This document shows, one piece after another, positions 17,301 through 26,364 of a stretch of 64,000 nt of DNA (the first letter of the stretch is position 1; each line of letters opens with the position of its first letter). The stretch comes from Verrucomicrobiaceae bacterium UBA2429. Its GTDB lineage: Bacteria; Verrucomicrobiota; Verrucomicrobiia; Verrucomicrobiales; Verrucomicrobiaceae. The notes below the pieces were generated by a model. The model ran no database searches. It saw only the letters and a program-made list of their open reading frames with translations, and was not told the DNA's origin. The stretch is from the NCBI GenBank assembly GCA_002343505.1, contig DDQZ01000105.1, positions 49,986-113,985 on the forward strand, written 5' to 3'. Made by a program: the position numbers and the translations under genes.

Positions 17301-17652
17301 GGATCAGGCTGCCTGCCGCGCCAATGCCCATGAGCGCCCGGTCCGCCAGCGGCAGATACTGTGGAAGGCCATGCAGTGCCACCAGCCTTCTCCATCGTTT
17401 GGCGGAGGCACTGGCGTCATGGCTGCGAAAAACCTCGTCCACCATGGCAAAAGTGAAGGCTCTGCCTTGCGGATCATTCATGAGCCTGCCGAGTCTCTCC
17501 GCCTCGCGCTTTTCACCGGCAGACTGCTGCCCAAGCGCCCTCTTCAACAAATGCTCCGCCAGTTGGATGGCTTGTTCGGCGGTCCTTGCCTCCCCATCGG
17601 CGCCGGGATGGGAAGTCGAAGCATGGCGGATCACGGGCTGGCTGGGAGACAT
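14383..17652 (-). CDS. putA: Bifunctional proline dehydrogenase / L-glutamate gamma-semialdehyde dehydrogenase
   Basis: 1089 residues from ATG 17652, the usual size of a short PutA. Residues ~60-480 are the FAD-dependent proline dehydrogenase barrel (SVKISAIFSQIH, VNLDMEEYRDLAL, IRLVKGANLAMEKVEAEMHG, EIEMLEGMANHQARAV). Residues ~500-1000 are the NAD-dependent aldehyde dehydrogenase (VVSPWNFPYAIPAGG, catalytic Glu707 in AETSGKN, catalytic Cys741 in GQKCSAAS, FGPVLGVM). The enzyme turns proline into glutamate in two steps in the cytoplasm. There is no N-terminal ribbon-helix-helix domain, so it does not repress its own gene; the divergent PAS-AraC gene 145 bp away is the likely regulator. Its stop codon shares bases with a possible TTG start of the S9 peptidase gene, so the two are probably cotranscribed. 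Confidence 0.93.
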   Translation of the reverse strand: MSPSQPVIRHASTSHPGADGEARTAEQAIQLAEHLLKRALGQQSAGEKREAERLGRLMNDPQGRAFTFAMVDEVFRSHDASASAKRWRRLVALHGLPQYLPLADRALMGIGAAGSLILPNVVMKAVAARLRADSARVILPGEREPLHRYLASRKEAGFRVNLNHLGEAVLGEEEARRRFEAVLAHLADPAVEYISVKISAIFSQIHLIAWDETLHAIQDRLRPLYRAAQKDGKFVNLDMEEYRDLALTLAAFRGLLDEPEFQQLRAGIALQAYLPDSFSAMQELTQWARRRVAAGGAPVKIRLVKGANLAMEKVEAEMHGWHPAPYATKAETDANFRRLLDHGCRPENAMAVRLGVASHNLFDVALALTLREQNGVRDHVEIEMLEGMANHQARAVRDAAGAMLLYAPAVRSHDFLSAMAYLVRRLDENTAPENFLRDMFAMRPGSPEWENQKRRFIQGWRDRHIVSADSRRSRPLELPASGFHNAPDTDFTQPSARAALQEAIHTWQPVPLPALPDLETTLRTACSAQNDWELLGVAGRAAIIHRAADIMEQQRFAALACLRADGKKAAGDADGEVSEAIDFARYYARTAGAPAGLAAEAMGVIAVVSPWNFPYAIPAGGVLAALMAGNSVILKPARATGQTAWLLINQLWQAGVPREVLHFFPCDGQAGRKMLTDERVAACILTGGYETARKFQSWRPSLPLYAETSGKNALVITAQADRELAIKDLVRSAFGHSGQKCSAASLAILEAEVYDDPNFRRQLRDAAASLHAGPASDPRSIVTPLVNPPGKDLHRALTTLDAGEEWLLEPKQLSDDPCLWSPGIKLGVKPGSWFHLTECFGPVLGVMRADSLAQATEWQNATDFGLTAGIHSLDPDEISWWRDRVRAGNLYINRPITGAIVRRQPFGGWKKSCIGPGAKAGGPNYVMSFCRLREANGATPDYAQAWQNHFAKDHDPSALACESNIFRYRPCRGVILRLDTPDEHFIKLARLASETTGAPLALSIRSEESDTAFIARLPALAKQAEFLRTLSAPGDEVLHAAFEASLNWINAPILCNGRVELARWLREQSVSQTLHRYGQITAQNGAPRS

Positions 17653-17796
17653 GGCCCCATGATGCCGGAAAAGCGCGCCCAGGTCGTGTCATTTTTCGCT
17701 TCGGCGCATGACGAAAAAAGCCAAAGCCGCAGGCTGTGCTGGAGCTTTCAGCCGGCTTCCTGCAAGATGGGGCTGTTGCCAAACCCGCTTCGCGCC

Positions 17797-18552
17797 ATGA
17801 AGACCACCCAAGCCCGCAAGCTGTCCCGACGGGACGCCATCTTTGCCCAGGCACCCGCGCTGGAGGCCGCCGAGTTTCTGTTCGACACAGTTGGGGATGT
17901 GCTTTTTTGCGTGAAGGACCGCGAGCGCCGCTATGTGGCGGCGAACGAGGCATTTATACGTCGTGCCGGGCTGGTGCATCGGAGCGATCTCCTGGGGCGC
18001 ACGGCGCGCGAGGTTTTCCCCCCCATTCTGGCCGCTGGCTATGAGCAGCAGGATGACGAGGTGTTCCACAGGGGAGCGACCGTGCGTGACCGGCTGGAAA
18101 TGATCACGAAGGGCGGCAGTGTGGGCTGGTTTGTCTCGCAGAAGATCGCAGTGAAATCCCTCGACGGCGGCATCATCGCCCTGGCGGGCATCTCGCGGGA
18201 CCTTCATCACCCGGCGGTCAGCGGCGCGGAACTGGGGCCGCTGGCGGAGGTGTTGGACACGCTGCACCGCGACTGCGCCAGCCCTTTGCGCATTGAGGCT
18301 CTGGCGCGCAAGGCCGGCCTTTCCATGAGCCAGTTTGAGCGCCGTGTGCGTGGCATCACCGGGCTGACCCCGCGCCAGCTTTTGACGAAGTCGCGCATTG
18401 AAATGGCCGCCGGGATGCTGCGCGGCTCGGACGATGCGCTGTCCAGCATCGCTTTCGAGTGCGGCTTTTATGACCAGGCCGCCTTCAGCCGCCAGTTTCG
18501 CGCCGCCACGGGGATGAGCCCCGGGGAATACCGGCGGGCGGCGCGTGAATGA
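17797..18552 (+). CDS. PAS-AraC family transcriptional regulator, probable putA regulator
   Basis: 251 residues from ATG 17797; an ATG at 17767 in the same frame is possible. Residues ~20-130 are a PAS sensor domain (DTVGDVLFCVKDRERRYVAA, FVSQKIAVKSLDGGI). Residues ~150-251 are an AraC-type double helix-turn-helix (IEALARKAGLSMSQFERRV, LTPRQLLTKSRIEMAAGML, IAFECGFYDQAAFSRQFR, MSPGEYRR). It binds DNA as an activator or repressor and senses a small ligand or signal through PAS. It is transcribed divergently from putA across 144 bp, the classic place for a local regulator, so control of proline use is a reasonable inference. No operator repeat could be picked out by eye. Confidence 0.85.
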   Translation: MKTTQARKLSRRDAIFAQAPALEAAEFLFDTVGDVLFCVKDRERRYVAANEAFIRRAGLVHRSDLLGRTAREVFPPILAAGYEQQDDEVFHRGATVRDRLEMITKGGSVGWFVSQKIAVKSLDGGIIALAGISRDLHHPAVSGAELGPLAEVLDTLHRDCASPLRIEALARKAGLSMSQFERRVRGITGLTPRQLLTKSRIEMAAGMLRGSDDALSSIAFECGFYDQAAFSRQFRAATGMSPGEYRRAARE

Positions 18553-18643
18553 TCATGCGGCTTCCTGGTCACGGACTGCCCGGGCAACGAGAATGTGGGT
18601 TGCTTTTGGACCGGCGCGGGCATGATGGCTGTCACTTGCTGTG

Positions 18644-20695
18644 ATGCCGGAGAGCGAACCCCATCCTGAACCGCAGACCGCGCCGCGCCGCTTCGAGGTG
18701 TCGCGCGGCATCCTGCGCATGGAGCGCGTCATGCACGGTGTCATCGTCTTCGGCGGCGTGGCGGTCATCGTCGCGGTGTTCGGCATCTTCGCCTTCATAT
18801 TGCGGGAGATCGCGCCGCTGTTTCAGAGCGCCCGCATCACGCCTCAGGCGGTGCTGTCCGCTGACGAGCTGCCGGGCTGGGTGCGCGCGGCGTCAGTGGA
18901 CCCCGCGCTCGTCGAGGCGGCGCACAGCGGCCGCAGGGTGCGCGCATGGCTGGAGCCGGACGGCGCTTTAAAGACCGAAGTCCGCCGGCAAAAGCGCACC
19001 CTTATGGGGGATGGCGAATGGCTCCTGGAGCGGGAGGAAAACGCCGCCCCGCTGCTGCCGGAGGGCGCGCGCGCGCAGGCCGTGCGCGTGCTGGCCGAGG
19101 GCCTGGCCGTGAGCCTCGCCGACGGGCGTGTGGCCTATCTGCACCTCGGCGCGCAGGGCTGGGAGGCGAGGCAGGTGTTTCGTCCGTTCACTGACACGGA
19201 GCTGGCGGGCATTGAGCCGCTGGCCGGCGGCGTCAGCCTCATCTGCCACGATGCCACGGGCCGGGCGCGCATTTTCAGTCTCTATATTCCCGAGGGCGGC
19301 GCGCAGCGGCTCTTCGGGCAGACGAAGGAACTGCACCCGCTGTCAGCGCGTGCCACCTTTTGCCTGCCGCTGCCGCTGAACAAATCCTTCTTGCTCGGCA
19401 ACGCGCGCGAGGTGGCGCTCTGCCAGGCCACCACCGGCACCGTGCGCCTGCGGTTCCAGCCCGGCCACGAGGTGGCGCGCGCCGCGCTCGGCGGCAAAGG
19501 GCGCGAGCTGGCGCTGTTCGACCCCGAAGGCCGCGCGCATCTCTACGCCGTGGATGATCCGCACCCCGAGGGCGGCTGGCGCGCGTGGTTCGGCAGGGTG
19601 TGGTATGAGGGCTACCCGAAGCCGGTGCATGAGTGGCAGTCCTCCAGCGGCACGGATGACTTCGAGCCGAAGCTCTCCCTCGTGCCGCTCATCATCGGCA
19701 CGCTCAAAGGCACCTTTTACGCCCTGCTTGTGGCCGTTCCCGTGGCGCTGCTGGCCGCCATGTTCACCGCGCAGTTTTTGAATGCCCGGCTCAAGGGCGT
19801 GGTGAAGCCCGCCATGGAGATCATGGCCTCGCTGCCCTCCGTGGTGCTCGGCTTCCTGGCCGCGCTGTGGCTGGCCCCGCTCATCGAGGGGCGCGTGCCC
19901 TCCGTGCTGCTGGCCCTGCTGGCGCTGCCGCTGGCCGCCCTGCTCACCGGCTGGCTCTGGGGGCGGCTGCCCCTGCGCCTGCGCGCCGCCCTGCCTCATG
20001 GCGCGGAGCCCTTCTGGCTGCTGCCGCCCATGCTGCTGCTGGCCTGGGCCGGCTGGGAGCTGGGGCCGGTGCTGGAGCGGCACTGGATGGTGGCCGTGCT
20101 GCCGGACGGGTCAAAGGCGGCCGACTTCCGCCTCTGGTGGCCGCAGTTCACCGGCCTGCCCTTTGACCAGCGCAACGGCATGGTCGTCGGCTTCATGATG
20201 GGCTTCGCCGTCATCCCGGTCATCTTCACCATTGCCGAGGACGCGCTTTCCAACGTGCCCGGCGAGCTCGTGGCCGCCTCCGAGGCGCTCGGCGCCAGCC
20301 GCTGGCAGGTGCTGCGCACCGTCGTCCTGCCCGTGGCCTCCGCCGGCATCTTCTCCGCGCTCATGATCGGCCTCGGCCGCGCCGTGGGCGAGACCATGAT
20401 CGTCGTCATGGCCACCGGCAACACCCCCGTCATGGACGAGACCGGCCGCCTGCTGTTGGGAGACGGGCTGCTGGGCGGCGGAAAATTCCCCCTGGCCGCG
20501 CATTGGAACCCCTTTGACGGCATGCGCACCCTCTCCGCGAACCTCGCCGTGGAGCTGCCCGAGGCGCCCCAGGGCTCCACCCACTACCGCACCCTCTTTC
20601 TCGGCGCCTTCGTGCTCTTCGTGCTCACCTTCGCCCTGAACACGGCGGCCGAGCTTCTGCGCCAGCGGCTGCGGCGGAAGTTCAAAGTGGGCTGA
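18644..20695 (+). CDS. pstC: PstC-like phosphate ABC transporter permease with long periplasmic insert
   Basis: 683 residues from ATG 18644; a GTG one codon earlier is equally possible. It has one membrane helix near residues 30-55, a ~290-residue soluble insert with propeller-like blades (LADGRVAYLHLGAQGWEARQ, LFDPEGRAHLYAVDD), then the PstC permease core from ~345. The core contains IIGTLKGTFYALLVAVPVAL, a second loop segment, and the ATPase-contact EAA loop near 545 (EALGASRWQVLRTVVLP). This is the enlarged PstC form known in several Gram-negative bacteria. PstC pairs with PstA, PstB and PstS to import phosphate across the inner membrane. None of these partners is in the window, so the gene is isolated here. 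A copy of its last ~90 bp recurs at 21740-21836. Confidence 0.85.
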   Translation: MPESEPHPEPQTAPRRFEVSRGILRMERVMHGVIVFGGVAVIVAVFGIFAFILREIAPLFQSARITPQAVLSADELPGWVRAASVDPALVEAAHSGRRVRAWLEPDGALKTEVRRQKRTLMGDGEWLLEREENAAPLLPEGARAQAVRVLAEGLAVSLADGRVAYLHLGAQGWEARQVFRPFTDTELAGIEPLAGGVSLICHDATGRARIFSLYIPEGGAQRLFGQTKELHPLSARATFCLPLPLNKSFLLGNAREVALCQATTGTVRLRFQPGHEVARAALGGKGRELALFDPEGRAHLYAVDDPHPEGGWRAWFGRVWYEGYPKPVHEWQSSSGTDDFEPKLSLVPLIIGTLKGTFYALLVAVPVALLAAMFTAQFLNARLKGVVKPAMEIMASLPSVVLGFLAALWLAPLIEGRVPSVLLALLALPLAALLTGWLWGRLPLRLRAALPHGAEPFWLLPPMLLLAWAGWELGPVLERHWMVAVLPDGSKAADFRLWWPQFTGLPFDQRNGMVVGFMMGFAVIPVIFTIAEDALSNVPGELVAASEALGASRWQVLRTVVLPVASAGIFSALMIGLGRAVGETMIVVMATGNTPVMDETGRLLLGDGLLGGGKFPLAAHWNPFDGMRTLSANLAVELPEAPQGSTHYRTLFLGAFVLFVLTFALNTAAELLRQRLRRKFKVG

Positions 20696-20736
20696 GTCTT
20701 TGGGAGGCAGGTTTTGGCAAGCGCGCAAAGTCTGCC

Positions 20737-21039
20737 TCATGGTCGTCTCAGCCAGGCCCAGAGCAGTTCCCACACGACCAGCCAGACCAGAAACAGGCCC
20801 GTGGCCGCGAACGCCGGCCCCGTGCGTAGATAGAAGAAGAACTTCAGCGCCAGTGGCGTGACCACGGCGAAAGCCGCGAGGGATGCCATGGGATGCAGCA
20901 ACAGCCCCAGCAAACTGCAGCCGAAAGTGATGCCAAAGACCACGAGCACAGTCTTGCCAAAAGAAAGATCCGCCTCATGGCGCGCCAGCATCCACAGGAT
21001 GGCCATGAGCGCGATGGTGTTGACGATGAGTCCGAGCAT
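20737..21039 (-). CDS. Small integral membrane protein
   Basis: 100 residues from ATG 21039, almost entirely hydrophobic. There are three or four likely membrane helices (LIVNTIALMAILWML; TVLVVFGITFGCSLLGLLL; LAAFAVVTPLALKFFFYL; FAATGLFLVWLVVWELLWAW) with a short arginine tail (LRRP). It is convergent with pstC 41 bp away. No family is recognised. A run of this length without polar breaks is unlikely by chance, so I regard it as a real gene. Confidence 0.7.
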   Translation of the reverse strand: MLGLIVNTIALMAILWMLARHEADLSFGKTVLVVFGITFGCSLLGLLLHPMASLAAFAVVTPLALKFFFYLRTGPAFAATGLFLVWLVVWELLWAWLRRP

Positions 21040-21346
21040 GGCGGGAAGGGATTCGGCGGGGGGAAATCCGCAAATGTTTTGGTGCGGGAAGCTCCGGATT
21101 TTCGGAAACCAGGGCGTCTGTGCTTGAGACTCGGCCCCGATTTATCGAGAGTAAAACCCGTCGTCTTGAGATTCGAGGCGTTTTTGTTGAGAATTGGCTA
21201 TTCCAAGCCCGCTCCTGGGCGCGACGAGCCCAGGGGCGTCTGCGGGACTTCATTGACCTGAGTGACAGAACGCAAGCGCGTGTTGGCGCGGGGGCATCCG
21301 CCGTTTTCTTTGATGGCACTTGGCATGAAGGCGCGCATTTTCCGCC
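21040..21346. other. Intergenic region without recognisable gene, contains one copy of an inexact 20-bp repeat
   Basis: About 300 bp between two divergent small membrane-protein genes. No ORF with coding features was seen. Around 21192-21214 it holds TTGAGAATTGGCTATTCCAA, which resembles a sequence in the gene-poor stretch at 23.3 kb (TTGAGAATTGCCAGTTCCAA). The region should also contain both promoters. Nothing else stands out. Confidence 0.45.
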
Positions 21347-21739
21347 ATGCCTGACCCTTCCGTGCTCATCGTTTATGCCTTTTTCTTTGGCATTCTGGTT
21401 TTTCTCCTGGCGCGGACGGCGCTGGCGGAACGCAAATCCCGCAGGCTGCTTTTTGCCTGCACTGTGTTTGCCTGGACGTGCCTGATTTACCAGCTTGCCG
21501 GTTGGGCACGGAGCCTGGGCTACAATCTTCATTACAGTCTTGCGACTTCGGTCCTGTTGAACTCGTGCGCGGGCGCGCTGGAGGAGGGACGGCACGAGGA
21601 CGTGACCCGCGAGTTGCGGCAACTGACAGATGAGTTCCGGGTCACTTATGAGAATCGGGGGGATTTTATGGAACTCGCGCTCAAGGCTGTGAACTCCTTG
21701 AGTGGGACGCAGGCTCAGGAGCAGAAGCAGAAGGAGTGA
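21347..21739 (+). CDS. Small membrane-anchored protein of unknown function
   Basis: 130 residues from ATG 21347. Residues 5-24 form a membrane helix (VLIVYAFFFGILVFLLARTA). A second hydrophobic stretch follows (LLFACTVFAWTCLIYQLAGWA), then a soluble helical tail (CAGALEEGRHEDVTRELRQLTDEF) ending in a Gln/Lys/Glu-rich run. No family is recognised. Its stop codon is followed immediately by the duplicated 3' end of pstC. Confidence 0.65.
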   Translation: MPDPSVLIVYAFFFGILVFLLARTALAERKSRRLLFACTVFAWTCLIYQLAGWARSLGYNLHYSLATSVLLNSCAGALEEGRHEDVTRELRQLTDEFRVTYENRGDFMELALKAVNSLSGTQAQEQKQKE

Positions 21740-21836
21740 CGGCGCCTTCGTGCTCTTCGTGCTCACCTTTGCCCTGAACACAGCGGCCGAGCTTCTGCGC
21801 CAGCGCCTGCGGCGGAGGTTCCGAGTGGGCGGGTGA
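21740..21836 (+). pseudogene. Duplicated 3' end of pstC (gene fragment)
   Basis: This stretch repeats the last ~90 bp of the pstC gene (20602-20695) in the same orientation with only about seven base changes by eye. It would encode the same C-terminal helix (GAFVLFVLTFALNTAAELL) and an arginine-rich tail, then TGA. No upstream part of pstC is present. Similarity begins exactly after the stop of the 130-residue gene. It is the remnant of a tandem duplication or of a second, lost permease gene. Confidence 0.8.
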
Positions 21837-21906
21837 GGCGACGGAAGGGCGGGGGTGAAAGGCGGGAGGGGATGGACAGCGTGACCCGGAGGCCGGGCTT
21901 CCATCC

Positions 21907-23160
21907 TCATTCCGCACGGTTCGCGCCGGAGGCCATGCCGAGCAGATACTCATCCAGCGGCGTGCCTTCCGGCCAGGTCCGCAGCATGAGGAAATCTTCC
22001 TCGCCGATCTCGAACCACGAATCCACGCGCCAGGTCAGCGGCGGATACTGGCTGACAAAACGCCGTGCCGTGTGCTCCGAGACCAGGATGTGTGAATGAG
22101 GATGCTTCCGCAGGATTGACTCAAGCTCTTCCCTGTCGCGCGCTTCAAAGACATCCTCCCGCGTCGCGTCTCCGAGATGGCTCACGCAGTCGGCCAGAAT
22201 GAACACGTCCCCTCCCTTTTGATGCGATTCCAGCCAGCTCATGATGGCGGCGCGCTGATGGTTTTGGTGGGCGTCCCTGGCGGCAAGCCATGCCCACCCC
22301 AGTGCCAGCGCCGCAGCGGCGGTGAGGGAAATCCACACCGGGCGCAAATGACGGCCCCTGGATTCCAGCTTGGCTGCCTTGTAGTCCCAGGGATCCTGCC
22401 GCCGCGCCTGCAGGCAGCACTCCGAGCCCAGCGCGGGAAAAAGCGCGCCCCAGAGCTGGTTCAGCCGCACCCAGGCGGGAAAATTCTCCAGCCACCCGCC
22501 AGTGCGCCGCACGGCGTGGCTGCCCGTCACAAACTCCGGCTCCAGCCCGGCATCCCTGGCCAGGGAGTGCCAGCGCCCGGGGGAGAGCACCGTGATGTGG
22601 CCGCCGGGCACCACCTTTCCACGCCGCAGGCTGGCGCGCAGATAGCCCTCGCGCAGGCGCGCCAGCCAGCCCGGCATCGTCGGCGTGCAACCCAGGAAAA
22701 TGCCGCCAGGCTTCAGCACGCGGGAAAGCTCCGCCAGTGTCGCTCCGGGCCGCGGCAGATGCTCGAAGACATGCAGGCTGACCACCACGTCCGCGATGCC
22801 GGAGGCCAGGGGCAGGGGATCGTCGAAGTTCGCGTGCCGCACCTCGTCATAGCAGGCGAGCTGTCTTACTTCCTCACGCGGGTTCCAGTCCAGGCCGATC
22901 CAGCGCTCCACCGCGCCCACCGGGGTGAAGTGCCTCAGCCAGCCCCTCTCGCAGCCCGCGTCCACCACCACCAGAGGCCGGCCCGCACGGCGCGCCTCCG
23001 CGGCGATCGCGCAGCCCGCCCACCAGTAGCGCAGCAGTCGGAAGGAATAAGCCGCTTTTCCCAAATGATCCGTCAGCTTCGTGCCCGCGCCTTTGACACG
23101 CGCGGCAGCTTCTTGAAATGAGCCGAGGGGATATTGCAGAAAGGTGAATCGGGAGGGCAT
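21907..23160 (-). CDS. SAM-dependent methyltransferase with C-terminal membrane helix
   Basis: 417 residues from ATG 23160. Residues ~60-190 are a class I methyltransferase domain: motif I VVVDAGCERGWL (64-75), WIGLDWN, the acidic NFDDPLPL, VVVSLHVFEHLPRPGATLAE and LKPGGIFLG. Near residues 270-290 a hydrophobic helix follows (WISLTAAAALALGWAWLAA), then a separate ~120-residue domain (DVFILADCVSHLGDATREDV) that I do not recognise and that would lie on the other side of the membrane. The substrate is unknown. Such membrane-linked methyltransferases often act on lipids or surface polysaccharide intermediates, but this is inference. It is a single gene with no operon partner. Confidence 0.75.
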   Translation of the reverse strand: MPSRFTFLQYPLGSFQEAAARVKGAGTKLTDHLGKAAYSFRLLRYWWAGCAIAAEARRAGRPLVVVDAGCERGWLRHFTPVGAVERWIGLDWNPREEVRQLACYDEVRHANFDDPLPLASGIADVVVSLHVFEHLPRPGATLAELSRVLKPGGIFLGCTPTMPGWLARLREGYLRASLRRGKVVPGGHITVLSPGRWHSLARDAGLEPEFVTGSHAVRRTGGWLENFPAWVRLNQLWGALFPALGSECCLQARRQDPWDYKAAKLESRGRHLRPVWISLTAAAALALGWAWLAARDAHQNHQRAAIMSWLESHQKGGDVFILADCVSHLGDATREDVFEARDREELESILRKHPHSHILVSEHTARRFVSQYPPLTWRVDSWFEIGEEDFLMLRTWPEGTPLDEYLLGMASGANRAE

Positions 23161-23587
23161 TGTGGTGAATTTTTCGGTCAAAACCTACGAGTGAGCCGCC
23201 TCTGGGACGCTGGAAACATGGTTCGCGTTGAAAATTCCTGCTCTCATCTGGAATCACCCTGGCCCGGGTTCCAGTTCCATCCCGCACGGTCAGTGCCAAG
23301 CTCCGAACAACTTCCACAGGAGAACGGCTGCTTGATTCTTGAGAATTGCCAGTTCCAACTTCTTTCCTGAATGCGCGAAGCCTGAAACTCCTGAGTCGGC
23401 GGCGAAAGACTCTCTACCAATGGTTTAGGCAACTGTTTCGATGACGGAGACAAGAGCCTGTCAGAACGAGGAGGGTGTCCGAACGTTTGTGTGCGCCGCA
23501 AGTGCTCGGCGCAGCAGCAGAACCGCGCGCACTTTCAGGAATGCACGGCCCTTCGTTGACCCCTTGACGGCGCAGCCGCCTGGACCT
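23161..23587. other. 427-bp intergenic region with no convincing gene
   Basis: The two short frames here (78 and 85 codons) lack start signals and normal composition, so I do not call them. At 23343-23362 there is TTGAGAATTGCCAGTTCCAA, an inexact match to the sequence near 21.2 kb. The stretch also has locally lower GC than its flanks. It may hold decayed sequence or the remains of an interspersed repeat, besides the promoter of the methyltransferase gene. Confidence 0.45.
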
Positions 23588-25003
<1,416 letters not shown>

Positions 25004-25103
25004 GGGCAAGGAACGCGACACGGGCGCGGGGTCTTGCCTCCGCTGGTTCAGGCTCCGGCGCTCCAGGCTTCGCTGAAGTTTTGAAAACACGCGGACTGCG
25101 GGT

Positions 25104-25143
25104 GGAAAATCGAAAATCGAATTTCGAGCTTCGAATTTTCCCC
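25104..25143 (-). repeat. Heptamer tandem repeat, copy 1 (intergenic)
   Basis: Read on the minus strand this 40-bp AT-rich stretch is a run of seven-base units: GAAGCTC, GAAATTC, GATTTTC, GATTTTC, flanked by a further GAAAATTC. The same units recur at 30.13 kb and 61.3 kb. It lies between the sialidase stop and the Gfo/Idh/MocA start and can form a partial hairpin. It is unusual in a genome this rich in GC. Confidence 0.75.
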
Positions 25144-25145
25144 GC

Positions 25146-26243
25146 TCACTGCGGCCACTGGCCGTCCACGATGGGTTTCGACTCCAACTTCGCGGGATTT
25201 ATGACGACGTGTTTCACTTTCTGCCGCTTCCAGGTGTAGGTGACGTGGACGAGGCCGTCACGGGTCTGGATGATGGCGGGGTAGCTGTACTCGCCGGGAT
25301 CGCTCTCCAGCACGAGGGCGGCGTTCCAGGTTTGCGCGTCTTTGCTGGATGCGAGGTTCAGCGGCGTGCGCTTGCCCCCCCATTTTCCCGGTGTGCCGCC
25401 GATGTGATTGTAGATGATGAGGTGGGTGCCGTCTGCGAGCGTGACAGCATCGGTGCCGCTGTTGTTGTTGGGCAGGGTGCCGAGCTTGATTTCGCCCCAG
25501 CTTTTGCCGCCATCGCTGCTGTGGATTTCGAAGACACGGTCCTGGCGCGAACGTCCGAGGGCGAGGAGGTTGCCGCCGCCGAGAAAGAGGATGCTGGGCT
25601 GGATGGCCTGGATTTCCCTGCCGTCATGCAGGGGAGGTGTGCGCTCCCAGGTGCGGCCAAAGTCGCGCGTGCGCTCGAAATGGACAGTCCAGGTTTCCTT
25701 TTCATCCTTGCTTGCGGCCTTAGTTTCCTCGCTGGTGGGGCAGAGAATGCTGCCGTCGGCCATTTGCACGGGCTTGTTTTTCACCGGACCGAGGATGCCT
25801 TCGGGAAGGCGGCGGGGCTGGTCCCAGGTCTTGCCTTGGTCGGTGGAGGTGGTGAGCATGCCCCACCAGGACTGCGGGTTGGGGCCTGCTTTGTAAAAGA
25901 GCAGCAGCGGGCCGTCCTTGGGCTGAAAAAGCACGGGGTTCCAGGTGGGATGGCGCACCACGGTGCCGTCGGCGAGGGTGTGCTGGACGCCGTTGGCGAC
26001 TTCGATGCTTTCCGTCCACCTGCCATCCACATGACGGGAGACCCAGATGCCGACGTCGGGATTCTTTTCATGCGTGCCGCCAAACCACGCGGCGACAAGG
26101 CCGTCCGGTGTCTCGACGATGGTGCTGGCGTGAATCTGCGGATAAGGACCGGTGTCATAGATGAACTCGCTGACACACACGGCGGGGGCGGCGGCGAAGA
26201 GGATGGGCGCGGCGAGAGAACTGATCAGGATGAGGCTTTTCAT
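25146..26243 (-). CDS. Secreted sialidase-like (BNR repeat) exo-hydrolase
   Basis: 365 residues from ATG 26243 with signal peptide [21 protein letters not shown]. It shows the six-bladed propeller pattern of the exo-alpha-sialidase/BNR_2 family: an early [20 protein letters not shown], Asp-box-like turns ([36 protein letters not shown]), the acidic segment SEETKAAS and a late [20 protein letters not shown]. Such enzymes release terminal acidic sugars from glycans, although many bacterial members act on other sugars. The gene stands upstream of a Tat-exported sugar oxidoreductase on the same strand, which fits stepwise use of a glycan outside the cytoplasm. Confidence 0.85.
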   Translation of the reverse strand: MKSLILISSLAAPILFAAAPAVCVSEFIYDTGPYPQIHASTIVETPDGLVAAWFGGTHEKNPDVGIWVSRHVDGRWTESIEVANGVQHTLADGTVVRHPTWNPVLFQPKDGPLLLFYKAGPNPQSWWGMLTTSTDQGKTWDQPRRLPEGILGPVKNKPVQMADGSILCPTSEETKAASKDEKETWTVHFERTRDFGRTWERTPPLHDGREIQAIQPSILFLGGGNLLALGRSRQDRVFEIHSSDGGKSWGEIKLGTLPNNNSGTDAVTLADGTHLIIYNHIGGTPGKWGGKRTPLNLASSKDAQTWNAALVLESDPGEYSYPAIIQTRDGLVHVTYTWKRQKVKHVVINPAKLESKPIVDGQWPQ

Positions 26244-26364
26244 GGCGGGCGGGTTGGAGAGGCTGGCAGCCCACCGCACAGCACGCGGGCATTCGAGTCA
26301 ACGCCCGGCGTCTGCGTATTTGCGGACAGCAGATGCGGATTCTTGACCCTGTGCCTGCCACGGC

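Noticed and set aside
16414..17796. Long upstream extension of the AraC-type regulator frame
   Set aside because: It is antisense to putA; the PAS-AraC protein is complete from 17797 and its promoter must lie between the divergent genes.
23244..23501. 85-codon minus-strand frame in the gene-poor stretch
   Set aside because: No start context, odd composition (Trp, Ser and Gln clusters), no homology I recognise; more likely non-coding repeat-derived sequence.
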